DNA of 64,000 bases from Lentisphaera marina (GCF_028745505.1 NZ_JAQZZL010000002.1:2232001-2296000); one strand, 5' to 3'; numbered from the stretch's first letter, positions 1 to 9,104 are shown. Made by a program: numbers and translations. Notes: a model not told the origin generated them from the letters alone.

Positions 1-1578
1 CACTATACGCGATACAAAGGCTACATTTCTTCCAATCATTATGGTTTGTATTGGATGAATGCCGATGGCGACCGAGAACTACTGCATCGTGCCGCTGATT
101 TGGGAGTGTATCGAATGGTGTCGATGAAGCAAAAAGCTCAGACTAAACTCATCCCAGACACAGTAGATTATACCAAAGATAGTGGTAGCTACTATGTGCA
201 TGATGTCTACAAGGGAGTTGGCCTCGAAGGCATTCCCCGTGGTGAAGCTAAAAAACTACGTGTCGTCGAGATCGATTACCGTGCTGCCCCGATGGGTGCG
301 AAGAGTAATGGGGGTGAGGGTGGAGGCTCGATGAATAGCACACCTATGAGTATCGGTAATGCAACTTGGGATGTGAAACGCATTCTAGGCGATGCGGATA
401 TTCATGAAGACGGATCGGTATTGGTCGAAGTGCCGGCTATGGTCTCGCAATACCATCAAATTCTCAATGCAAAAGGACAAGTGATTCAGACTACCCGCAC
501 TTGGGATACACTGCGACCTGGTGAACAGAAGTCCTGTGTCGGTTGCCATGATAAAACAAATCAAAATTTTTATCCCTATGAACATGAAGATACGCTGGCA
601 TGGAAACACGGCATTCAGACTCTCCAGCCCTTTTATGGTAAGCCCCGCGGATTTAGTTTTATCAAAGAAATTCAGCCTATCTTGGATCGAAATTGTGTCG
701 AATGCCATGATGGTAGCGACGAGCAGCGCATGGATTTGCGTGGGATCGCGACTGATGGTAAGAACAAGAATAAACGAAAGTGGACACGCTCGTATTTAAA
801 TCTCACAGGGGCTTCGCAAGACTCCCGGGGAAGCTATCTCTCCAAGACTCCAGAAAAGGGAATCGTTTCATGGATAAGCCAGATGTCGCGCCCGACTGAA
901 CTGCCACCCTATTTTGCAGGATCGGCCAAGAGCCCCTTGGTAAAAATGCTCGAAGATGGGCATCACGACGTTCAGTTGACAAAAGAAGATTTTCATAAGC
1001 TCTACGCATGGATTGATCTATTGGTACCGTTTTCGGGAGACTACCGAGAAGGGCACGCATGGAGTGACGATGAAATGGCCTTCTATGATTATTACGAAAA
1101 TAAGCGTAAGGCTCAGCATGCGGAAGAAATGCATAACATTGCCAATTATCTCAAGCAATCTGGGGAACACCCCCTGGAGGGCAATAGCTTGGAACCCTTC
1201 ACACGTAGCTACTATAGGAGCATGTTTACTGACATAAGCTTGAGTCCAAATGATCAGCGCCGTTACAGCTTTGAAGGAGAGCCTGCGATTATCGAGACCT
1301 TGACTTTGCGCAGTGATTCCAGTGAGAGTGTGCAAGTTCAAGTTCGTAATATAAAGAGCAATAAAACTCATAAAAATATCTGGATTGAGCCGGGTGAAAC
1401 GGTGACCATGCGCTTTGGGCTAGCCATTCACAGCGGAAATAGCTACCTTGAAAGCAGTGTCGATGGCGTGAACTTAACGATCGTGGAGGCCTTGGGTGTG
1501 CGCTTCGATGAACTGCCTTCCAATGGAGCTTATCGAAGACACCGCTACGAGCTTGGTACTGCTCAAAAAAAGCATTAG
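1..1578 (+). CDS. Multihaem cytochrome c / HzsA-related protein (5' end outside window)
   Basis: The frame is open from the first base, so the N-terminus lies upstream; the first internal ATG is at 46. The visible part holds two CxxCH haem-binding motifs, CVGCH near base 540 and CVECH near base 694, the second preceded by an IQPILDRNC stretch typical of PSCyt1-like cytochrome domains. The rest resembles the large periplasmic proteins of PVC bacteria annotated as HzsA-related, and the last 130 residues look like a beta-sandwich. It is probably a secreted electron-transfer or redox protein; its substrate cannot be read from sequence. The next gene, a small discoidin-like protein, starts 44 bp downstream on the same strand and may be co-transcribed. 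Family assignment is moderate because half the protein may be missing. Confidence 0.7.
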   Translation, partial: HYTRYKGYISSNHYGLYWMNADGDRELLHRAADLGVYRMVSMKQKAQTKLIPDTVDYTKDSGSYYVHDVYKGVGLEGIPRGEAKKLRVVEIDYRAAPMGAKSNGGEGGGSMNSTPMSIGNATWDVKRILGDADIHEDGSVLVEVPAMVSQYHQILNAKGQVIQTTRTWDTLRPGEQKSCVGCHDKTNQNFYPYEHEDTLAWKHGIQTLQPFYGKPRGFSFIKEIQPILDRNCVECHDGSDEQRMDLRGIATDGKNKNKRKWTRSYLNLTGASQDSRGSYLSKTPEKGIVSWISQMSRPTELPPYFAGSAKSPLVKMLEDGHHDVQLTKEDFHKLYAWIDLLVPFSGDYREGHAWSDDEMAFYDYYENKRKAQHAEEMHNIANYLKQSGEHPLEGNSLEPFTRSYYRSMFTDISLSPNDQRRYSFEGEPAIIETLTLRSDSSESVQVQVRNIKSNKTHKNIWIEPGETVTMRFGLAIHSGNSYLESSVDGVNLTIVEALGVRFDELPSNGAYRRHRYELGTAQKKH

Positions 1579-1622
1579 GTCCCGGCTAAATAAACATCAT
1601 ATAAAATATAAATAGGCTTAGC

Positions 1623-2153
1623 ATGAAAAATTTCATCTTAATTTCAATCGGATTGTTATTACTCACAAATAGCTACGCGAGTGACTCAACTTACCGCAAC
1701 GTGGCGCTTAATCCTAAGGCAGGAGATGGGTCGTATCCACAAGCAACAAGTAACAGTCAATATAATGACACGACCTTTGCGGCTAATAATGCCATTAATG
1801 GACAGACTTCCAACATAGGGTACGGAAAGAAAATGCCTTCATGGGGACCACACAAACGTAATGATCTGTGGTTTAAGATTGATTTCGGCAAAGAAGTCGA
1901 AATCGATAAAGCTCTTATTTGGGTTCGTGCTAAGTTTAAACCATTCGCAAAGATAGATCATGACAGCTACTTCAAATCAGGTGTCATGGAGTTCTCAGAT
2001 GGTTCAAAGCACGCATTTAAACTGAAACGTACCGCTGAAGCACAAGAGATTAAATTCCCTAAACAAAAAACAAAATGGGTCAAATTTACTAAACTAGTTC
2101 CCAACAAAAACCTCTGGTGCGGTTTCACCGAGGTACAAATCTGGGGAGAATAA
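1623..2153 (+). CDS. Secreted discoidin (F5/8 type C)-like domain protein
   Basis: This 176-residue protein has a clear signal peptide (MKNF followed by a hydrophobic stretch, cleavage near SYA-SD). The mature part reads as one jelly-roll domain: NVALNPKAG at the front, an AINGQTS motif, LWFKIDFGKEVEIDKALIWVR in the middle and FTEVQIWGE at the end, which is the usual pattern of discoidin/F5/8C carbohydrate-binding folds. It probably binds glycans or helps anchor the preceding cytochrome-like protein. No catalytic residues are evident. The Shine-Dalgarno is weak. It is followed by about 700 bp without a gene. Confidence 0.65.
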   Translation: MKNFILISIGLLLLTNSYASDSTYRNVALNPKAGDGSYPQATSNSQYNDTTFAANNAINGQTSNIGYGKKMPSWGPHKRNDLWFKIDFGKEVEIDKALIWVRAKFKPFAKIDHDSYFKSGVMEFSDGSKHAFKLKRTAEAQEIKFPKQKTKWVKFTKLVPNKNLWCGFTEVQIWGE

Positions 2154-2200
2154 TCGCGTTATAAGAGGCTGTGTAAAAAACAGAAATACAGCTCACCTTA

Positions 2201-2377
2201 GGGATGAAAGCCCGTCCGATTATAGCATGCACCGTGAGGTGTATGTACCATGTTCGTAGCAATCAGAAAAGAGGGGTTCGACACTATATGCCGGAATCAC
2301 AAGTGAGCCCTAATTAACATTTTCACAACTCTCCTGTGGCTCGCACCACAGGCTATTTCATCTCGGTGCTTTGCACC
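2201..2377. repeat. Structured interspersed repeat, copy 1
   Basis: This intergenic copy has two end modules in inverted orientation. The left one contains a 7-bp stem closed by GTGA at 2227-2244. The right one, read on the minus strand, has a GGTGC/GCACC hairpin (2365-2377), a GAAATAGC-like link and an 8-bp stem closed by GCGA (2333-2352). Between them lies a TCACAAGTGA palindrome. Related copies are at 2529, 12860 and 18170. Confidence 0.7.
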
Positions 2378-2528
2378 TAAAAGGGTATTTTCACACAGTC
2401 TCTTTAAGTCCTAGGTTCAATATAATCGGCTTTCCATAACAAGGATGAACTCTATCGCTTCGAATAAGATTTAAACTAAGCTTATCTAAAAATTCTATCG
2501 CCCTTTAGCTCTATTTTTTCAGCTTTAA

Positions 2529-2665
2529 GGTGCAAGGCACCGATAGAGAATAGCTTCTACCGTGAGGTGGATGTTGCCATACATGAGTTTTCACCAGGAC
2601 CCTATTTTTGGGTCCGACACTTTATGTCGGTACTTTACATCTTCTCACACGACAAGTCGTGAGCT
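2529..2665. repeat. Structured interspersed repeat, copy 2 (left and middle modules)
   Basis: The copy starts with hairpin GGTGC-AAG-GCACC, then the conserved CCGATAGAGAATAGC link, then a stem closed by GTGA. The middle part has three more hairpins: GGACCC/GGGTCC (2597-2615), CCGACA/TGTCGG (2614-2630) and CTCACACGAC/GTCGTGAG (2644-2663). The right end module seen in copies 1, 3 and 4 is absent. Confidence 0.7.
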
Positions 2666-2860
2666 ACATGCCCATTCGTTTTTCTCTCACGCACTTAAAT
2701 TCGTATTAAATATATTATTTATGTTATAAAATATTTTTTTTTACGATTCATTATTTATCAAACTTAATTTTAGGGCTTATTAAATATGAACCATCACAAA
2801 AGATGGCAACATTCTCCCAAAAATAAACCTAGCTAATATTAATAAAAGAAGGTTCACATT

Positions 2861-3166
2861 ATGAAGGTATTTATTCTCACTTTGATTTTCCTGTGTACAG
2901 CAAGGCTTACAGCAGAGGAGGCTCAATTCAAGGCCTATGGCAAAGCTATTACAGTCATGAATTTAGAAAAACTAAACTTAAACAGCAAAGAAAAAGCCGC
3001 CTTCCTCGAAGGCGTAAAAGCTGCCTTGAAAGAAAATAAATTAAGTGATAAAGATCAAGAGGGCTTAGCCCAACTGGGGAAGTTCCTAGATCAACGCGCC
3101 GAAAAATCTACTGCTAAAAATAAACCCTGTGATTCAACACAAGGAAACTGTCAGTCCTGTCCCTAA
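2861..3166 (+). CDS. Small exported protein, FKBP_N-like helical domain with Cys-rich tail
   Basis: The 101-residue product has a signal peptide (MKVFILTLIFLC..., cleavage near TAEEA). The mature part is mostly helical and contains AAFLEGVKAALKENKLSDKDQEGL, which resembles the dimerisation domain found before FKBP-type prolyl isomerases (FKBP_N), but no isomerase domain follows. It ends in a short tail with three cysteines (CDSTQGNCQSCP), an unusual feature that could bind metal or form disulfides. A GAAGG ribosome site lies upstream of the ATG. A sulfatase gene starts 21 bp downstream, so the two are probably co-transcribed. The function is unknown; a chaperone or folding role for exported proteins is only a guess. 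Confidence 0.6.
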   Translation: MKVFILTLIFLCTARLTAEEAQFKAYGKAITVMNLEKLNLNSKEKAAFLEGVKAALKENKLSDKDQEGLAQLGKFLDQRAEKSTAKNKPCDSTQGNCQSCP

Positions 3167-3187
3167 AACTTATCCAGATCAAATCTA

Positions 3188-4675
3188 ATGAGCCTATTTA
3201 TGATAAAAACCAAGAATTTCACCTCCACACTTTTAACTTTAATTGCCTGTTGCGCCACCTTCCCTCTTCAGCTTTTTGCCGAAAGCCAAAAACCCAATAT
3301 CATTTTGATTTTTTCAGATGACCAAGGTTGGGCAGACACTTCGGTACAAATGCACCCTGATCGTGCGGATAGCCGCAAAGGCGTTTACCACACACCGAAT
3401 TTAGAGCGCATGGCAGCTAATGGCATGATTTTCTCTCAAGCCTATGCCGGGGCACCGCAATGTGCGCCGAGTCGTGGGGCTTTGATGTTTGGACAAACTC
3501 CCACACGCCTGGCTCACACCACCAATGCGGGAGATTATTTAGTGAAAGATCGAAGTCATAAGTTTACTATTCCTCAAGCGCTCCGTTCGGTTCACCCGGA
3601 ATACGCTACCGCTCACCTTGGTAAGTGGCATATCCCCAAACTCAAACCTGAAGTAGCTGGTTTTGACCTACATGATGGTTACACGGGCAATGGCGGCGGA
3701 GAATTCTACGAAAACAATAAGGAAAAACTCCCTCCAGAAGATCCAAAACAGATTTATACCATCTCGGAACGAGCCTGTGATTTTATTGCGAAACAAGCAA
3801 AGGCAAAAAAGCCTTTTTACTTACAAATATCTCATTATGCTGTTCACGTTTCATTACAATCCCGTGCCGAAACCCTGGAAAGAACTAAAAAGCGCCTTGC
3901 AGCTACACATCCTAAATTGGACAAAAGATCTGTTCTTTTTGCCGCGATGGTGGAGGATTTAGATATTGGCGTAGGTATGATTTTGGACGAAGTCGAGAAA
4001 CAGGGCATTCAGGACAATACCTACATCATTTTCACGTCTGATAATGGCGGCTTCACTTATGCCAATACAGCTGGACCAAATACACCATTAATTGGGGGTA
4101 AGCGTTGGACTTATGAAGGGGGAATTCGAGTACCATTTGTCGTGCAAGGTCCTAAAATTAAAGCGGGGACTTACTGTAATCAAGCCATTGTAAACTGGGA
4201 CTTTTTGCCAACTTTTTACGATTTAGTGGGTGGCACAGAAGCTCTTAGCAAAGATCTAAAACTCGATGGTGGCAGCTTTCGCGCCTACTTAGAAGGTGAT
4301 GAGGGTGCCACGGTTAATCGCGGTACGAAGGATTTAATTTGGCGCTTTTTAAAGTGGGAAGGTTTGCCCCATGATCCCGTTCACCCAGCCGTCGCTATTC
4401 GCCGCGGTAAATACAAACTTTATTACAGTTATTACACACGTCAGTATGAACTATTCGATGTTGAAAATGATATTGAAGAAGCCAATAATTTACTTGACCA
4501 AATGCCTGAATTAGTTGCTGATTTGAAGAAAAGTCTAAATGATTATTTTGAAGAAGTCGACGCTCAAGATTATTGGATTCATCGCAAGGATGGCAAACGA
4601 AATCTCATCGGCAAAGAAGGCCTCGAAGAAGAGATCAAAAGACATCAACAACAAGTCCCAAAAGCTAGACAATAG
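3188..4675 (+). CDS. Secreted formylglycine-dependent sulfatase
   Basis: The 495-residue protein begins with a signal peptide and then the type I sulfatase pattern: NIILIFSDDQGW (metal-binding Asp pair near 44-45), NLERMAANG, and CAPSR with Cys92 as the residue converted to formylglycine. HLGKWH and a later TSDNGG motif complete the active site. Arylsulfatase-type enzymes of this kind remove sulfate esters from carbohydrates. The length is normal. There are two possible starts, 3188 and an internal ATG at 3200; no strong ribosome site separates them. A secreted alpha/beta hydrolase starts 21 bp downstream, suggesting joint removal of sulfate and acyl groups from a marine polysaccharide. The exact substrate cannot be read from sequence. 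Confidence 0.93.
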   Translation: MSLFMIKTKNFTSTLLTLIACCATFPLQLFAESQKPNIILIFSDDQGWADTSVQMHPDRADSRKGVYHTPNLERMAANGMIFSQAYAGAPQCAPSRGALMFGQTPTRLAHTTNAGDYLVKDRSHKFTIPQALRSVHPEYATAHLGKWHIPKLKPEVAGFDLHDGYTGNGGGEFYENNKEKLPPEDPKQIYTISERACDFIAKQAKAKKPFYLQISHYAVHVSLQSRAETLERTKKRLAATHPKLDKRSVLFAAMVEDLDIGVGMILDEVEKQGIQDNTYIIFTSDNGGFTYANTAGPNTPLIGGKRWTYEGGIRVPFVVQGPKIKAGTYCNQAIVNWDFLPTFYDLVGGTEALSKDLKLDGGSFRAYLEGDEGATVNRGTKDLIWRFLKWEGLPHDPVHPAVAIRRGKYKLYYSYYTRQYELFDVENDIEEANNLLDQMPELVADLKKSLNDYFEEVDAQDYWIHRKDGKRNLIGKEGLEEEIKRHQQQVPKARQ

Positions 4676-4696
4676 CAAAATAATTATAAGGAAATC

Positions 4697-5572
4697 ATGA
4701 ATAAAATTTTAAGTTTATTAATTCTTATTAGCCAAACATGTTTTGCAGCGGAAAAAGCTCCGCCTAGTTTAAAAGATGTGAAATACGGCCCTCACGAGCG
4801 CAACACGCTGAACTTTTGGCAAGTTAAATCAGAGAAACCATTGGGAGTTTTAGTTCAAATTCATGGTGGTGGCTGGATTGGTGGTGATAAAGCTCAAACT
4901 CAGCATGCCAATATTTTCAAAAATCAGTATCACACCATAGCGATTGCCTACCCCTTGGTTTCTAGTGGCGACGTTCAACCCGCCATGGCAAATTCTGCCG
5001 CAAGAGCAATTCAATTTATTCGTTATAAAGCCAAAGAATGGAATATAGACCCCAAGCGCATCCTACTTACAGGCAGTTCTGCCGGCGCGGCATCGAGCAT
5101 GTGGTTGGCAACCCATGACGACATGGCTGATCCAAATAGTGACGATCCCGTTGCTCGGCAATCCACACGTGTTGCCGGAGCCATTGCAGGTGGGGGACAA
5201 ACGACTTTGGATCCCTTTCTCATTGAAAAGCGTATTGGCTCCGAAACCCTCAAACACGGCATGCTCTTCAAACCCTTCGGCGTAGATAATATTGAAGAGC
5301 TCAAAAAGAACTGGGACAGCAAATACAAAGCATTCTCAAATGAGTACACCGCCCTGAAGCATATTAGCAAAGACGATCCACCACTATATTTGAGGTACAA
5401 AGATGCAGATTACCCCGCTCGCGACCAAGGTCACGGCATTCATCATGGCATATTTGGAGTCATCCTCAAAGAAAAAGCCCAGAAAGTTGGCGCCAAAGTT
5501 TATCTGCAGATCGGCGACAAAGAACCTGAACTCAGCCAAAAAGAATACATGGATTCGATTTTCATTAATTGA
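4697..5572 (+). CDS. Secreted alpha/beta hydrolase (esterase/lipase family)
   Basis: The protein (291 residues) has a signal peptide ending near CFAAE. It shows the HGGGW oxyanion-hole motif and a GSSAG nucleophile elbow, both typical of carboxylesterases of the BD-FAE/hormone-sensitive-lipase group. A His close to the end (QGHGIHHG) could complete the triad. It follows a sulfatase by 21 bp with an AAGGAAATC ribosome site, so it probably deacylates the same polysaccharide in the periplasm or outside the cell. It could also act on small esters; the substrate is unknown. Confidence 0.85.
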   Translation: MNKILSLLILISQTCFAAEKAPPSLKDVKYGPHERNTLNFWQVKSEKPLGVLVQIHGGGWIGGDKAQTQHANIFKNQYHTIAIAYPLVSSGDVQPAMANSAARAIQFIRYKAKEWNIDPKRILLTGSSAGAASSMWLATHDDMADPNSDDPVARQSTRVAGAIAGGGQTTLDPFLIEKRIGSETLKHGMLFKPFGVDNIEELKKNWDSKYKAFSNEYTALKHISKDDPPLYLRYKDADYPARDQGHGIHHGIFGVILKEKAQKVGAKVYLQIGDKEPELSQKEYMDSIFIN

Positions 5573-5580
5573 TCTCCTAG

Positions 5581-5619
5581 GTGATTTGGTGATTTGGTGA
5601 TTTGGTGATTTGGTGATTT
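5581..5619 (+). repeat. Tandem repeat of an 8-bp unit (GTGATTTG)
   Basis: Nearly five perfect copies of GTGATTTG run from just after the esterase gene to the end of the broken sulfatase. There is no sign that the repeat is coding. Such a short array could vary in copy number by slippage. Confidence 0.9.
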
Positions 5620-5627
5620 TAATAAAT

Positions 5628-5753
5628 CTATTCCAGTGACAAACTCTTTCGCCAGTCCTGGAGTTTCTTTTTCATCTCCTGGAGTTTTTCTGGGTGAGAG
5701 TTTGCCAAGTTATGTTGTTCTTCAGAGTCGCTCTTTAGGTGAATCAAAAACTG
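5628..5753 (-). pseudogene. Sulfatase C-terminal fragment (3' remnant)
   Basis: On the minus strand this stretch translates to about 41 residues, starting QFLIHLKSDSEEQHNLA and ending in RKSLSLE before a stop. This is the usual end of a sulfatase (L-x-L-K-S-D-x-x-E-x-x-N-L-A followed by an amphipathic helix). It has no start codon and overlaps the 3' end of the autotransporter gene by a few bases. The matching N-terminal fragment is at 8895-9104 on the same strand, so both look like the two ends of one gene. Confidence 0.75.
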
Positions 5754-8700
5754 TAAGAGATCCTAGCATTGATACCAACTTCATCGCCATTGTCATTATA
5801 GCTGTAGCTTGAGCCCAAATTCAGGTTCCATTGATCATTGATCTTACCATTGATATTGAAGCCACCGATCACGTGATTCGCTCCGCGATTTTGCCCTGTG
5901 AAGCTTTGTGTTCCGGAATTAGAGTTCTTGAGGCTGGCGTGAATGCTATGATCATCGTCATGATTGGCGATCCAATCGTGCTCGTAACGAATAAAGAGCC
6001 GCGGAAGAATTGTGTATTCCGGGTCAGTACCAATTGAATTAAAATCAAAGTTAAGGCCGATGCTGTTAACTAAAGAATGGGCATCATCAGACTCTAAACT
6101 TAGATCCAAAGATGGATTACCACTTTCATCAAAAGACTCCTGATAGTAATAAACGTAGTACATACCAAACTCAGGAGAAATGCTAAAACTTTTACTTTTG
6201 TAACAGACTTTCTCTGCTGTTGAACCAATGAACAAACTGTGGCTATCATACTCTCCATCAGAAGTTCCTGATATAGTGCCCAAAGTAGAATTTCGTTCAG
6301 ACTCATTCATACCATAGGCATAACCAATACTCGAATCAAAACTCCAGTCATTAGTGCTTCTGTATTGGTGATACATACCGAGGTAGAGGACATCCGTATC
6401 CAAATCCATATCCGAAACGCCATGTTCGTTCATTTTGTAGTATGAGTAACCGGCAAAAGCACCAACTTTCGAGTTGTGATCCACTGCTAAGTCCTGACCA
6501 AAGACAAAGCTTGTAATACTGTAATCAATACTGCCAAGCTCACCATCTTCGTCGATATTACCATCCACATAGCTTAAGTCAGCCCAAAATTCTTTTTCAA
6601 AGCCAACTTCTACTGAAGGCGCCACGGAAGGCTCTGTAGATGCCGTCATAGCTGTTAGAGGCGCCCGAAAAGTATTGGCTCCACGAGAGTTATTCGCCAC
6701 CGTTTTTAACACACCTAAACTTGCCTCTAAACCCACAGTCATGTAAGAAGAATAGCCTTCGGGATGAATTGTATCGAGATGAGAAGTTAATTGTTGATTG
6801 GTTAATGAATTAAGAGCATTATTAATTTGAGTATTACCCGTATGCGCCGCACTTCCTACCAAAGATGCTGAACCACGATGATTTCGTGTTTTTACATTTT
6901 GGTGTTTAGAGAGGTTAATGGGCAAATTTTCTTCAGCTACTAAGGTGATATCTTCTTTACCATTGGTATTATTGTCAACGATTCTAAAATCAATTAGTAC
7001 AGGTACGGAACCACCTTCGACAAGAAGCTCATCGACAGTTTTTGATGTTTTATTAAAAACAATATTACCTGTTGCAGCGCTATCTTTAGCAGAAATGATC
7101 GTAAATTCTTTTCTATCTAATTGGTTTGCTGTAGACCCGTCAGCAACATTGACAACAATCTGTTTCAATAAAGTAATATCTACATCATTCGCACCAAATT
7201 TAATTTGATCGTTTTCAGCAAGATTATTTGTTGCATATTGAACATCTACTTCGAAGGTACCACCATCAAATAAGTTTGAATCAATTAAATCTTGGTCACT
7301 GACGAATATACCACCAGAAAATTGTATTAATGAATCCGTCGTTAAAGACCCAATTGGATTACCATTTTCATCACCTAAAGCTAAAAGTGCCTGAGTTGTG
7401 TCGTTGGTATTTGGCTTAATGAAGATTGAACTATTTTCATCACCAATCGTACCAGATCCTGTAAATTTTGTCTGAACTTCTAAACTAGATGTATCAAGGT
7501 TAATGGTAATGGGGCCTCCAAGGTGAAAACCTCCGCTACCTTCATAAAAACCAATTTTACTATCATTACTAAGGTTGATCGTTCCGTTACTTCCTTTAAC
7601 ATCACCAAAAATACTCATCGAAGCGTCAGTTAAATTAATGGTTCCGCCTTGCCCAATAAGATCTCCACCGGTAGCGATTGTTAAAAATGCATCGTCAATA
7701 TTAAGGGTTAAATTATTACTTAAGATAATCGTTTCAGCACGAAATAAATTATAATTTTGTACAGTTAAATTAGAAGTTGTATTATCAACCGTTTGAATGA
7801 CTTCAGAAATGAATTTTTCTGTTACGTCACTTCCTGTTAAGTTATTTGTTCCTTTTAAACGTAAGAAGCCGACTTCATAACTTGCTTGAGCTGTGCTTAG
7901 CGTTGAATCAATCAAGGTAAACTGATTTGCAATTTTTAGTTTTTTGGTTCCTCCCCCAGGATTGGTAATAGAAGAATTTTCAACATATAAATCTTTTAAA
8001 GAAAAACCAGTATCAGAACCTCGAAGCCTTAAAGTAGAACCATTGATTAAGTTGATAGTTCCTTTCTGTGCTTCAACAAATGAATACTCAAGTACTAGTT
8101 CACTTGCATCGACATTCGCTTGGAAATCATTTCTAAATTTTAAAAAGGAAGAATTTGTAATGTTAACACCTGATTGTTCTATTTTGAAGATAGAACCATT
8201 TTTAACATTTATAGTGGTGCTATTTGATTCAATAGTACCACTGAGTCCATATAAAGAGTTCTCTGAAGCAGTTAAGGAATTAATCGTTAAATCACCAGTA
8301 CTTATAAATACAGGGTCCCAAGTTCTAAAATGAACGAGCGCATTGTCAAAATTTATGATATTATCACTCTGCTCAAAGGCAAAACGAATATTCGATTCCA
8401 ATTCCACATCTTCTAAATTAAGTACTCTAAGTGATAGGGTCTTTAAACTACCGTCTTCTTGAAATGTATTAGGATTTAAGGAATTCAGTGTTAGATCTAT
8501 TGGCCCACTTTTCCCTTTAAAAGTAACTTCCTCCCACATGTTATTAAAGCCCCCGCCAAACCTCATATTAGCGGATGCATGTAGAGTTCTACTTGAAGTA
8601 TACTCAAAAACTGTTGAATCGAAAAAATTATTGGGGTCTGGTCGATCTCCAATAGCATCTCCCTGCGCAAAGTTGATGATATTTTCATTTACAGCTATAA

Positions 8701-8788
8701 ATGGATCACTACCAGCTAACATAGTATTTGACATAATTAAACTTGTAATAAGTCTAAACGTAAAAGACTTGTAACATTTTTTTTTCAT
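5744..8788 (-). CDS. Autotransporter-type protein with C-terminal outer-membrane beta-barrel
   Basis: The reading frame opens at 8836, but the ATG at 8788 (MKKKCYKSF...) has an AAAGGAG ribosome site nine bases upstream and begins a signal peptide ending near MLAGS, so I prefer it. The first 700 residues are low-complexity, rich in Asn, Thr and Ser, with repeated NLTxxx/INLTNxSx strands like a beta-helix passenger. Roughly the last 260 residues form an autotransporter barrel: FWADLSYVDG, alternating YSYY / GMYHQYR strands, and a terminal ARISYSF with the aromatic last residue needed for outer-membrane insertion. It is probably a surface adhesin or displayed protein. It sits between the two halves of a broken sulfatase gene. 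Confidence 0.85.
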   Translation of the reverse strand: MKKKCYKSFTFRLITSLIMSNTMLAGSDPFIAVNENIINFAQGDAIGDRPDPNNFFDSTVFEYTSSRTLHASANMRFGGGFNNMWEEVTFKGKSGPIDLTLNSLNPNTFQEDGSLKTLSLRVLNLEDVELESNIRFAFEQSDNIINFDNALVHFRTWDPVFISTGDLTINSLTASENSLYGLSGTIESNSTTINVKNGSIFKIEQSGVNITNSSFLKFRNDFQANVDASELVLEYSFVEAQKGTINLINGSTLRLRGSDTGFSLKDLYVENSSITNPGGGTKKLKIANQFTLIDSTLSTAQASYEVGFLRLKGTNNLTGSDVTEKFISEVIQTVDNTTSNLTVQNYNLFRAETIILSNNLTLNIDDAFLTIATGGDLIGQGGTINLTDASMSIFGDVKGSNGTINLSNDSKIGFYEGSGGFHLGGPITINLDTSSLEVQTKFTGSGTIGDENSSIFIKPNTNDTTQALLALGDENGNPIGSLTTDSLIQFSGGIFVSDQDLIDSNLFDGGTFEVDVQYATNNLAENDQIKFGANDVDITLLKQIVVNVADGSTANQLDRKEFTIISAKDSAATGNIVFNKTSKTVDELLVEGGSVPVLIDFRIVDNNTNGKEDITLVAEENLPINLSKHQNVKTRNHRGSASLVGSAAHTGNTQINNALNSLTNQQLTSHLDTIHPEGYSSYMTVGLEASLGVLKTVANNSRGANTFRAPLTAMTASTEPSVAPSVEVGFEKEFWADLSYVDGNIDEDGELGSIDYSITSFVFGQDLAVDHNSKVGAFAGYSYYKMNEHGVSDMDLDTDVLYLGMYHQYRSTNDWSFDSSIGYAYGMNESERNSTLGTISGTSDGEYDSHSLFIGSTAEKVCYKSKSFSISPEFGMYYVYYYQESFDESGNPSLDLSLESDDAHSLVNSIGLNFDFNSIGTDPEYTILPRLFIRYEHDWIANHDDDHSIHASLKNSNSGTQSFTGQNRGANHVIGGFNINGKINDQWNLNLGSSYSYNDNGDEVGINARISYSF

Positions 8789-8894
8789 TGACATCAACTC
8801 CTTTGTATCAAAGACAAAAAAATCTAAACTACACAATTTATGATTACAAGTTTTTTCAGAAAAATTTGATGGGTTGTTGCAAATAATTAAAATT

Positions 8895-9104
8895 CTAAAT
8901 ATCTAACCTCCTAAAAAAAACGGAAATCGCAAAGGGTATGCCCGCTTTTGCCATTTTATCCAAATGGGGAGTTTCGTTAAAATCATTGCCATAAGAGCCC
9001 AGCTCTGCCCATCCCAGATCATCCGCTAGAATAAAAATAATATTGGGCTTATCACCTGCATACATAAACGACGATAATAACACACATAAAAAATACCTAA
9101 TCAT
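8895..9104 (-). pseudogene. Sulfatase N-terminal fragment (5' remnant)
   Basis: This 69-codon frame has a proper start (AGGAG before ATG at 9104), a signal peptide and the sulfatase front end: KPNIIFILADDLGWAELGSYG and ETPHLDKMAKAG. After about residue 58 the similarity stops and the frame ends in unrelated residues, before the CxPSR active site. It is therefore a non-functional remnant, though it may still be translated and exported. The C-terminal remnant lies at 5628-5753 on the same strand. Confidence 0.85.

Noticed and set aside
1018..1371. 117-residue minus-strand ORF inside the multihaem gene
   Set aside because: It is a shadow of the coding strand; the plus-strand frame has haem motifs and is continuous.
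5023..5400. 125-residue ORF on the minus strand inside the esterase gene
   Set aside because: It is antisense to a gene with strong motifs, has no ribosome site and no protein-like features.
5584..5619. GTGATTTG repeats as an origin or iteron array
   Set aside because: Only five short contiguous units, no DnaA box cluster and no replication gene nearby.
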